Assembly: GCA_963664605.1 (NCBI GenBank)
Contig: OY761536.1
Coordinates: 3,596,001-3,660,000, forward strand
DNA length: 64,000 nucleotides
Source: JAHOYW01 sp963664605
GTDB lineage: Bacteria; Verrucomicrobiota; Lentisphaeria; Victivallales; Victivallaceae
Reading direction: 5' to 3'
How positions within the stretch are numbered: position 1 is the stretch's first letter; each line of letters starts with the position of its first letter. Below the pieces are notes generated by a model. It ran no database searches and was not told where the DNA came from. It saw only the letters and a program-made list of their open reading frames with translations. Position numbers and translations under genes: made by a program. Shown in pieces: positions 34,188-41,852 of the stretch.

Positions 34188-34265
34188 TTGTCTACAGGGG
34201 CTCATGTCGATGATATCGAAGTGAATAGCCCTCTATTGGCAAGGGTGAAACAAAATATAGAATAA
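34188..34265 (+). pseudogene. Truncated third PIG-L deacetylase copy (N-terminal remnant)
   Basis: A 25-codon frame starting at a TTG encodes MSTGAHVDDIEVNSPLLARV, followed by KQNIE and a stop. The first twelve residues match the opening metal-binding strand of the two complete PIG-L proteins here (MAIGAHADDIEF and MAIGAHADDIEL), with the His and both Asp kept. Similarity is lost after about residue 13 and no continuation is seen in any frame before the M20 gene at 34291. It is most simply the relic of a duplicated gene removed by a deletion between the second PIG-L gene and the M20 gene. Confidence 0.55.
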
Positions 34266-34290
34266 TTACAAAATTGGTTCAAGAGTACTC

Positions 34291-35586
34291 ATGATTGATA
34301 ATATCAAAAACATAGTAAAGGAAATAGAACAGGATATTATTGCTTACAGAAGGGATTTTCATAGATATCCTGAACTTGCGTACAGGGAATTCCGTACTGC
34401 ATCATTAATTGCGCGTGAATTGAAAAAAATTGGCTGCGAGCTTAAAACAGGCCAGGAAATAATGGATGCCGATAACAGGCGTGCCCTGCCTTCAAATACT
34501 ATTTTACAGAAAGAATTTGAAAGAGCAATCTCACAAGGTGGAGATAAAGAATTCCTTGAACAAATCAAAGGCGGTTTTCCGGCTGTTGCCGCTGTTATAT
34601 CAAACGGAAAAGGACCGACTATAGCTCTAAGAGTTGATATTGATGCTTTGCCGATACAGGAAAGTTCCAGCGCAGATCATCCTCCGTATACACATAAATT
34701 CAACTCTGTAAATGAAGGCATAATGCACGCATGCGGACACGATGCGCATGCTGCGGCCGGTTTAGGGGTTGCTCAGGTATTGATGCGCCTTAAAGACAAA
34801 ATCAATGGAACCGTAAAAATTATATTTCAGCCCGCTGAAGAGGTAATTTGCGGAGCATATCCTATAACGCAATCCGGTTTTTTGGATGATGTCGAACAGA
34901 TATTAACTATACATTATTGCAGTCAGTGGCCTGCACATGAAATTACTTGCGTCAGAGCTCCAGGACATTTGGCGATTGCAAAATATAACGTAATATTCAA
35001 AGGCGAATCAGCACATGCAGGGATGCAGCCGGAACTTGGTAGAAATGCCATGGTTGCTGCTGCAAACGCTATACTTAACCTTTATGCAATTCCACGTAAC
35101 AGCAAAGGCGGCACAAGAGTTAATGTCGGTATGCTCAAGGCTGGAAGCGGGCGCAATGTCATCTGCAGTGAAGCTGTTCTGGAAGTGGAATTTCGAGGAC
35201 AAACTAACGAACTCCAGGACTACATGGATAAGCATGTTAAACGTATTCTGCAAGCATCCGCAGATATGGCGGAATGTTCATTTGAAATTATTCCAATGGG
35301 TAGTGCTCCCGGCGGCGGCAGCGATGATGCTTACGCGGATATGATTATGGATTATGTACAAAAAACAGGCCTGTTAAAGCCAAGGATTGAACAAAGAAGT
35401 TACGGCAGCGAAGATTTTTACTGTATGCTCGAAAGAGTGCGTCAAAATGGCGGAACTGGAGCCAATATCAATATCGGCAGCGCTCCCGGCGGGAAAGCTC
35501 ATTCTCCTGAATTTGACCTGAATGAAGCGGTATTGAAAGACACCGTGACTTTAATTTCAGGATTAATTTTAAATATAACAAAATAA
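34291..35586 (+). CDS. M20-family (M20D-like) amidohydrolase/peptidase
   Basis: A 431-residue cytoplasmic metallo-amidohydrolase. The metal-site motifs are LRVDIDALPIQE (catalytic Asp), MHACGHDAHAA (metal His), FQPAEEVICGA (general base Glu-Glu) and a late SEDFYC with HSPEF (last metal ligand). The lid domain is FKGESAHAGMQPELGRNAM. M20D enzymes hydrolyse N-acyl amino acids such as hippurate or N-acetyl-amino acids, and indole-acetyl-amino-acid conjugates. It occupies the place that the D-aminoacylase-like gene has after the other GH4-PIG-L pair, so an amide bond to an amino acid may be the common target. An unusual insertion lies near residues 55-95. Confidence 0.75.
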   Translation: MIDNIKNIVKEIEQDIIAYRRDFHRYPELAYREFRTASLIARELKKIGCELKTGQEIMDADNRRALPSNTILQKEFERAISQGGDKEFLEQIKGGFPAVAAVISNGKGPTIALRVDIDALPIQESSSADHPPYTHKFNSVNEGIMHACGHDAHAAAGLGVAQVLMRLKDKINGTVKIIFQPAEEVICGAYPITQSGFLDDVEQILTIHYCSQWPAHEITCVRAPGHLAIAKYNVIFKGESAHAGMQPELGRNAMVAAANAILNLYAIPRNSKGGTRVNVGMLKAGSGRNVICSEAVLEVEFRGQTNELQDYMDKHVKRILQASADMAECSFEIIPMGSAPGGGSDDAYADMIMDYVQKTGLLKPRIEQRSYGSEDFYCMLERVRQNGGTGANINIGSAPGGKAHSPEFDLNEAVLKDTVTLISGLILNITK

Positions 35587-35636
35587 AATAAATTTGGATG
35601 AGCTAATAAATATAATAAATTGAAGGAATTAAAAAA

Positions 35637-36932
35637 ATGACAATAGAAAGAAAAAAATACGTTATAGTCGGAGTTGGCGGTAGAGCAAATATGTTTTATC
35701 AAGCTTTGGTGAGTGACTTTAAAGATAAAGGTGAATTGTGCGCTTTTTGCGACGTTAACCAGGCAAGGATGAATCATGCCAACGATATTATTGTTGAGGA
35801 TTTCGGAGAAAAACCTGTCAAGACCTATAAGGCTGAAAATTTTGATAAAATGATCAAAAAGGAAAAGCCGGATGAAGTGATAGTCGCAACGATCGACCGT
35901 TTGCATCATAAATATATTATCCGTGCGATGGAGCTTGGTTGTGATGTCATATCTGAAAAACCAATGACAGTTGATGCTGAAAAATGCCAGGATATTCTGG
36001 ATGCAATAAAAAGAACCGGAAAAAAGCTTCGTGTTACTTTTAATTACCGTTATTCACCATGCAGTACAAAAACCAAAGAAATTCTGATGAGCGGAGCCAT
36101 TGGCGACATTATTTCTGTTAACCTGGAATGGATGCTGGATAAAAGGCATGGCGCGGATTATTTCAGACGCTGGCATCGTGATAAGCGCAACAGCGGCGGC
36201 TTAATGGTGCACAAGTCAACACATCATTTTGACTTAGTAAACTGGTGGATCAACAGTACCCCTGAAACTGTATTTGCCATGGGGGACTTGATGTTTTATG
36301 GGCGCGAAAATGCGGAAAAACGTGGTGAACCAAGAAATTATTACCGTTCAACCGGCAATCCTAATGCCAAAGATGATCCCTTTGCAATTGACCTTAGTAG
36401 TAAAGTTGGTTTTCGGAAAATGTATCTGGAAGGGGAAAAAGAAGATGGTTATATCAGAGATCAGAACGTATTTGGCGACGGCATAAGTATAGAAGATACC
36501 ATGGCAGTAATGGTACGCTATAAAAATCGGGTTAAAATGTCATATTCATTAAATGCGTTCCTGCCATGGGAAGGTTATAATCTTTCAATTAACGGCACTA
36601 AGGGGCGCCTTGAGTCAACAGTTGCCAGCCAGTCGTATATTAATTCCGGCGGAGCTATTGGTGATGAAGGAGTAAGCAAATTTGAACGGCTTACAGTTCT
36701 GCCGATGTTTGATAAACCATATAATATTGAAATTGAACAACTGCCGGGAGGCCATGGAGGTGGTGATCCGCTTATGCTGAAAGATATTTTTGGAATACCT
36801 GAAAATGATAAGTTTAACCGCGCAGCATCACATATAGATGGCGCAATGTCAATTTTAACGGGTATTGCCGCGAATAAGTCATTTGCCACAGGCTTACCGG
36901 TTAAAGTAGATTCTTTGGTTGATTTCAGTTGA
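35637..36932 (+). CDS. Gfo/Idh/MocA-family NAD(P)-dependent oxidoreductase
   Basis: A 431-residue protein with a Rossmann opening (YVIVGVGGRANMFYQAL), the family signature CDVISEKPMTVDAEKCQDIL, and a predicted catalytic Lys in EKP and His in KSTHHFDLVNWW. FNYRYSPCSTKTKEILMSG begins the C-terminal alpha/beta domain. Members oxidise sugar or cyclitol hydroxyls, and some (GH109, and 3-keto-glycoside pathways) cleave glycosides by an oxidation-elimination route. A Shine-Dalgarno AAGGA lies nine bases before the ATG. It sits between the M20 and alpha/beta-hydrolase genes, and its stop is 14 bases before the start chosen for the latter. Confidence 0.8.
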   Translation: MTIERKKYVIVGVGGRANMFYQALVSDFKDKGELCAFCDVNQARMNHANDIIVEDFGEKPVKTYKAENFDKMIKKEKPDEVIVATIDRLHHKYIIRAMELGCDVISEKPMTVDAEKCQDILDAIKRTGKKLRVTFNYRYSPCSTKTKEILMSGAIGDIISVNLEWMLDKRHGADYFRRWHRDKRNSGGLMVHKSTHHFDLVNWWINSTPETVFAMGDLMFYGRENAEKRGEPRNYYRSTGNPNAKDDPFAIDLSSKVGFRKMYLEGEKEDGYIRDQNVFGDGISIEDTMAVMVRYKNRVKMSYSLNAFLPWEGYNLSINGTKGRLESTVASQSYINSGGAIGDEGVSKFERLTVLPMFDKPYNIEIEQLPGGHGGGDPLMLKDIFGIPENDKFNRAASHIDGAMSILTGIAANKSFATGLPVKVDSLVDFS

Positions 36933-36946
36933 ATAAGGATATGAAT

Positions 36947-37960
36947 ATGAAAACCAGTTATGAATATCTCAAAGGATTAATCAAAACAAAATCAACACGC
37001 CGCTTTAAAGCTGATTCTGTTGCAGAATTTGAGTTATGGCGGAAAGAGTTTATTAACTGGCTGCAAGGACTCTTTGTGGACATGGGGGTTAGTCGTTCAG
37101 AACCGGGAATTTTTAATTTAGAGATCACAGATAAAAAAGACTATGATGCTTATAAGCGAATTGATATCCAGTTCCACAATCCTGAGTTCAATTTAACCGT
37201 TTCGGGCACAATACTTGAACCTGTTGAAAAAAATGGCGCGGGTATCGTCTGTCAACACGGACATGGGAAATCCGGCAGATTGCCGATAATAGGAGATCTG
37301 AGCAACGAAGAAGTGATAGATGAAAAAGAGATACTCCGTCATGGTTTTGGATTGAGATTTGCTCAAGCAGGATTCACGGTTATTGCTATAGATTTATTTA
37401 ATTTCGGAGAACGCTCAATGCCTCCAACAGGGCGGGAAAAATGCGATATGCTGGGGCATTTCTTAAATTTATTCGGCATAAACCTTGTGGCACTGCAGTT
37501 AAGCGATATCCGTCACGCAATATCAGTTCTGTCCTCATGGGATGGAGTTGATCCGGAACGAATTGGTATAGCTGGTTTGAGCCAGGGCGGCAGAATGACA
37601 ATGTTCACTACGGCTTTTGATGAAAGAATAAAAGTCGCCGTCGCGTCCGGCTGTTGCAACACCTACCGTGATCGTATTGAAAAATTATCTGGAGCCTGCG
37701 GCGCACAAATTGTCCCTGGCCTGCTGCCTGATGCTGACACCCCTGAAATATTTTCAGCAATTGCTCCACGCCCACTACAACTGCAGTGGGGAAATAAAGA
37801 TCAACTTATTATACCTGAACCGGCTAAAAAAGGCATCGGATATATCCAAAAATGTTATTCCGCATCCGGCAATGCTCAAAATTTTAGTGTAGATAAGTTT
37901 GAAGGCGGTCATGAATTTGATTTCAAACCAGCTCTGAAATGGTTTGTAAAATATTTATAG
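36947..37960 (+). CDS. Alpha/beta hydrolase (acetyl-xylan-esterase or dienelactone-hydrolase type)
   Basis: A 337-residue cytoplasmic hydrolase. The nucleophile elbow is IGIAGLSQGGRMTMF (G-L-S-Q-G), the oxyanion region is IVCQHGHGKSG, the Asp is expected in the APRPLQLQWGNKDQL strand, and the His in FEGGHEFDF. This arrangement is typical of bacterial sugar esterases of the abhydrolase-7 kind, often found in polysaccharide loci. The ATG at 36947 is chosen because TAAGGA ends seven bases upstream; an in-frame TTG at 36929 would overlap the preceding stop. Three bases separate it from the acyltransferase gene. An acyl or acetyl ester on the operon's sugar is the likely target. Confidence 0.7.
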   Translation: MKTSYEYLKGLIKTKSTRRFKADSVAEFELWRKEFINWLQGLFVDMGVSRSEPGIFNLEITDKKDYDAYKRIDIQFHNPEFNLTVSGTILEPVEKNGAGIVCQHGHGKSGRLPIIGDLSNEEVIDEKEILRHGFGLRFAQAGFTVIAIDLFNFGERSMPPTGREKCDMLGHFLNLFGINLVALQLSDIRHAISVLSSWDGVDPERIGIAGLSQGGRMTMFTTAFDERIKVAVASGCCNTYRDRIEKLSGACGAQIVPGLLPDADTPEIFSAIAPRPLQLQWGNKDQLIIPEPAKKGIGYIQKCYSASGNAQNFSVDKFEGGHEFDFKPALKWFVKYL

Positions 37961-37963
37961 GGA

Positions 37964-39124
37964 ATGACAAAAGCAACTAATAAGATGAAAAATATGTTTA
38001 CAACAGAAAATATACGTTGTTTGAGCTCCTGGGCAGGACTTGACAAGGAAACTACGGATGAAATTATCAAGTTCAGCCAGAGAATCTTAAAAAATGATGA
38101 ATATCTCCGAATATTTGAACATACTCATCAAGGTTTATATTTCGCCGAAAACTATTCTTTGAAGGAGGATGACGAGTTCGTTTCAATTCAAGCTGAACTT
38201 CAAGAAGATGCCGGAAAATATAACCTTCTTCTGGCACTCTCGGGAATTCCTGGAGCACTTGAGATACACCGGCAAAGAAATATCCCGGAAAATATAAGCC
38301 GTGATACCTTGAAGGATATTTCCGTCTGGACAAAATTTTTCAGAGGCAAAAACATCATTGGTGTGGCCGCTGAAACACTGAATTGGTGTAAAGGATATTT
38401 GACCGGGAAGTTATTTCGTTTGGGCCGGCTTCAATTCAAATATTGTCAGTTTTACGACATTTATGTTTTCCGGAACCGTACAAGCGGAAAAACTATTGCT
38501 CTATTACAAGGAAATACTGTCCTTAACAATAAAGGCTTGTATGACGGGACAAATGGTGTTTTTGATGAAAATGCCTGGACCTCAAAACTGGAAATAAATG
38601 ATAGACTGGCAAACGGATTTCCTATAAAACCAGATGGTTACGCCAGTAAAAAACTAATATCATTATCTCTTGATGAATGGGAAAAAATCCTTATTCCCGG
38701 CAACCCAATGCTGGATATACATATTCCCGCCGATGGAAGTATGTCTAATGAAGCCTGTACTGAATCCATTGCTCAAGCTAACCATTTCTTTTCTAAGCAT
38801 TTCCCGGAACTCCATTTCAAAGGTTTTGTATGCAGGGCCTGGTTTCTTGATCCTCAATTAAATAATATTCTTCCCGCTTCATCCAATATAGTTAAATTTC
38901 AGCATTCTTGTTATCTCTTTCCTACAAGCGGAGGTGAAACTAATACTATAACGAGAGTTTTTGGTGGAGAATATATCAATACGCCCAATGCAGAACTTCC
39001 AAGGGATACGAGTTTAAGACGGGCGATTGCTGATTTTATGAAAAAAGGCGGCAGGCCGGGTATGGGAGCAGGCTTTTTCCTTAAAGAAGATTTACCCTGG
39101 CGCATCAATGCCTATCGGCAGTAA
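37964..39124 (+). CDS. GNAT_C-type acyltransferase domain protein
   Basis: A 386-residue cytoplasmic protein. GRLQFKYCQFYDIYVFRNR and DIHIPADGSMSNEACTESIAQANHFF, then CRAWFLDPQLNNILPASSNIVKFQ, match by eye the GNAT_C domain that follows an N-terminal NAT_N domain in a family of predicted acyltransferases. No acceptor is known for the family. The start is uncertain: ATG 37964 follows GGGA directly, and ATG 37985 is a weak alternative. It closes the nine-gene operon read from 27763 and is followed by 270 non-coding bases. The presence of an acyltransferase at the end of an esterase/deacylase operon suggests acyl transfer rather than simple hydrolysis of the substrate. Confidence 0.6.
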   Translation: MTKATNKMKNMFTTENIRCLSSWAGLDKETTDEIIKFSQRILKNDEYLRIFEHTHQGLYFAENYSLKEDDEFVSIQAELQEDAGKYNLLLALSGIPGALEIHRQRNIPENISRDTLKDISVWTKFFRGKNIIGVAAETLNWCKGYLTGKLFRLGRLQFKYCQFYDIYVFRNRTSGKTIALLQGNTVLNNKGLYDGTNGVFDENAWTSKLEINDRLANGFPIKPDGYASKKLISLSLDEWEKILIPGNPMLDIHIPADGSMSNEACTESIAQANHFFSKHFPELHFKGFVCRAWFLDPQLNNILPASSNIVKFQHSCYLFPTSGGETNTITRVFGGEYINTPNAELPRDTSLRRAIADFMKKGGRPGMGAGFFLKEDLPWRINAYRQ

Positions 39125-39395
39125 ATGTGCCAAATTAACTAATGAAAAAATTAGATAGGAGGAAATAAAAAATCGTTTTACTTATGTACTATTTAAGTTT
39201 TATAATGTTATTGAAATTATTACTACTTAAAAAGAACAGCAAAACCGCAAAATTAATTTGCGATTTACAAAAATAACAAAAAGGGGGTGATTGAAAATAT
39301 TATTTGAGATTTTGTGTTAGTTCATTGGACTGTTTTTACGCTATGAACTGCTTCGCTAAAAGTAACATAACATGAAAATAACAAAGGAGCTGAAA
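39125..39395 (+). promoter_or_regulatory. Leader and promoter region of cassette C, with orphan Shine-Dalgarno sequences
   Basis: A 271-bp stretch with three visible items. First, AGGAGG (39157-39162) is followed at perfect distance by ATC rather than ATG. The frame from there (ATC 39172, or in-frame ATG 39184) runs to TAA at 39276 and would give a 30-34 residue hydrophobic, Lys-ending peptide. Second, TATAAT (39201-39206) with a weak TTTACT 18 bp upstream may be the promoter of the DUF4838 gene. Third, AAGGGGGTGAT (39281-39291), one mismatch from a full anti-16S sequence, is followed only by a nine-codon TTG frame. The stretch may hold decayed regulator or prepilin genes, which this cassette lacks. 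Confidence 0.35.
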
Positions 39396-41852
39396 ATGGA
39401 GAAAATATTAACATGCAAGAGAATAATTTTATCATTTTTATTATTTTACTTGCTTCTTTCGCAATCTGCTTTCGCACAATCATACATTGTTGAACAGGGA
39501 ACCGGCAGAGCTCAGATAATTATAAAAACAGATCCTCCACGCATGGTGGATTACGCCGCACAGGAACTACAGGAATACATATACAAGATTTCAGGAGTAA
39601 CTCTACCGATAAATACGACTCCTGACCCGAATATTCCCAATATAATATATATCGGTAAAAGTACATATACAGATAATCTCGGACTTAGTGATACCGGGCT
39701 GGATGATGGCGCTTACACTATTGTCTCCGGCACAAACTGGCTCGCTCTTTTAGGCAAAGACAGCGACTTCGCCCCAACTGAACCATGGGCTCATACAAGT
39801 TCAGACAGAACGAGAGTGCTGGCAGATTGGGATTTAATAACAGGAAATACATTTGGCAATCCGCTTGGTATGGAAATGTACAGACATTATAATTCCATTT
39901 TGGATGCATGGGATCTTGATGAGAGAGGATCGCTCAACGCTGTACATGACTTTCTGCGTTCTCTGGGAGTAAAGTGGTATATGCCCGGAGATTTAGGGGA
40001 GATTGTTCCAAGTCAGGCTACTATTACTATTCCTTCAATAAATGATACAAAACATCCAGTATTCGGCTTGCGTAACCTTCGTTTTGCATCCTATTACTCT
40101 GTAACTAATGAAGAGCATATAAAATGGTTTTTACGCATGGGTTTAAACCAGCATAGCAAAGAAACCGGTATTATTGATTTTGCGCATGGGACTAAGCGTG
40201 TCATCGAAAGAGATGAAATGAAAATTGCCCATCCAGAATATTATGCTTTGATAGGAGGCGTCAGGGCAACCGCAACAGAAAAAAGCTGCTTATCCTCAAC
40301 AGGACATTTTTCTGAAAACTTGAACTATTTAAGAAAAATGTTTGACCAGTATGATAATCCTATGCATTCTGTTATGCCGGAGGATGGATATACTAATTTT
40401 TGCGAATGTCCACTTTGTCAGGGAAAAGACACCCCATCCCGGGGAGATGATGGTTTTATGTCCGATTATGCCTGGGATTACGTAAACAGAATAGCCGCAG
40501 AATTATACACTACACATCCATCTAAAAAGATAAATTGCTTTGCATACGGCGGATATCGGCTTCCTCCTCAGAACATAAGTCTTTTAAATTCCAATATTGT
40601 AGTAGGTATTACTGAGCATAGAAGGGATTTCAATGATACTGCCACCAAACAGCTTCATTTAAATAACAGAACAGCCTGGCTGTCCAAAATACAGACCGGA
40701 AAATTAATAATATGGAATTATTATCCTTTCACGGAAATAGGAGAAAACCAGGAGGGGCTTCCCGCTTATTTCCCGCACGTAATAGCTGAAGATTTAAAAT
40801 CTTTGGAAAATATTTCATTTGGGGAATATATCGAAGTACCAGCAGTTTCCACACAAGGCAATGCTCTTCATGCTCCGATTTTTAACCATCTGAATGTTTA
40901 TGTAAGTGCGCATCTTTATTGGGATGTGGATCAGGATGTGGATACGCTGCTTAATCAATATTATCAGGATTTCTATGGCCCCGGCGCTAATGAAATGAAA
41001 GCATTTGTAGAATATTGCGAACAAAACTGGCAGAGTGTTACGACTGATATAAATGTTATTACACAAGTTCTTTACCTGTTCGACCAGGCAAAGGCAGCTA
41101 TTGGTTCAGGCACAGATGTATACGCACAACGAATTCAATTACTTAACGATTATATAAAACATTTGTATCTGATAAAAGAAAATCTCCTTTTTGACAGACA
41201 GGATGTTGAAGAAATAGAAGTTTCTAAGCGCAATGTCGCAGACCTTGTTCTTGATGGCAACATTACAGAAAGCTTCTGGTTCTCCGGTATGCATCAATAT
41301 TTATTAAAAGAATCCGAAACCGGACGTGATGCGGTTTATGAAACAAGCTTTAAAACAGCCTGGCTGGGAGATGCCGTATGTATTGGAATACGCTGTACCG
41401 ACTGGGATACAAACAATTTTAATATCCCGGGGGCACAAGATGATGACCTGAATATTCTGAATGGAGATGTTGTTGAATTATTACTTGAAGTTCAGGGGCA
41501 CAGCTATTTTCATATAGCTATTGACCCGGCAGGTCATATTTTGGATATTGACAAAGATGGTGGCGATAATGTGTTATGGTCGTCTGACGCCCAACTTGCA
41601 GTCAGCGTTGACGATACAGGATGGGGAATAGAAATATTGATCCCAGCCTGGTCTGGCGGCTCACTTGATTTACCTGATAATATCACGTCCGGGCTGCCCG
41701 GATGGAAACCGACTAAATTATACCCATGGTATATAAATGTTTGCAGACAGAGAGTCAGGGGGAACAAAATTGAAAGGACAGCATTCTCCCCTACCGGTTT
41801 AACTAATTTTCATATCCCAAAAAGATTTGGAAGGATGGTGGTACAATGGTAA
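39396..41852 (+). CDS. Secreted DUF4838 glycosidase-like protein with CBM9-like domain (cassette C)
   Basis: An 818-residue protein with a signal peptide (IILSFLLFYLLLSQSAFA). It has a GH67-N-type domain at ~30-130 (VDYAAQELQEYIYKISGV) and a DUF4838 barrel with SVMPEDGYTNFCECPLC (Asp plus C-x-C-x-x-C), then FGEYIEVPAVSTQGNALHAP. The CBM9-like C-terminal domain is LNGDVVELLLEVQGHSYFHIAIDP, then WGIEILIPAW. By layout it is nearer to the cassette A protein than to those of B and D. The ATG at 39396 has GGAG six bases upstream; ATG 39372 has none. It ends in a seven-base overlap with the TPR gene. Confidence 0.75.
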   Translation: MEKILTCKRIILSFLLFYLLLSQSAFAQSYIVEQGTGRAQIIIKTDPPRMVDYAAQELQEYIYKISGVTLPINTTPDPNIPNIIYIGKSTYTDNLGLSDTGLDDGAYTIVSGTNWLALLGKDSDFAPTEPWAHTSSDRTRVLADWDLITGNTFGNPLGMEMYRHYNSILDAWDLDERGSLNAVHDFLRSLGVKWYMPGDLGEIVPSQATITIPSINDTKHPVFGLRNLRFASYYSVTNEEHIKWFLRMGLNQHSKETGIIDFAHGTKRVIERDEMKIAHPEYYALIGGVRATATEKSCLSSTGHFSENLNYLRKMFDQYDNPMHSVMPEDGYTNFCECPLCQGKDTPSRGDDGFMSDYAWDYVNRIAAELYTTHPSKKINCFAYGGYRLPPQNISLLNSNIVVGITEHRRDFNDTATKQLHLNNRTAWLSKIQTGKLIIWNYYPFTEIGENQEGLPAYFPHVIAEDLKSLENISFGEYIEVPAVSTQGNALHAPIFNHLNVYVSAHLYWDVDQDVDTLLNQYYQDFYGPGANEMKAFVEYCEQNWQSVTTDINVITQVLYLFDQAKAAIGSGTDVYAQRIQLLNDYIKHLYLIKENLLFDRQDVEEIEVSKRNVADLVLDGNITESFWFSGMHQYLLKESETGRDAVYETSFKTAWLGDAVCIGIRCTDWDTNNFNIPGAQDDDLNILNGDVVELLLEVQGHSYFHIAIDPAGHILDIDKDGGDNVLWSSDAQLAVSVDDTGWGIEILIPAWSGGSLDLPDNITSGLPGWKPTKLYPWYINVCRQRVRGNKIERTAFSPTGLTNFHIPKRFGRMVVQW

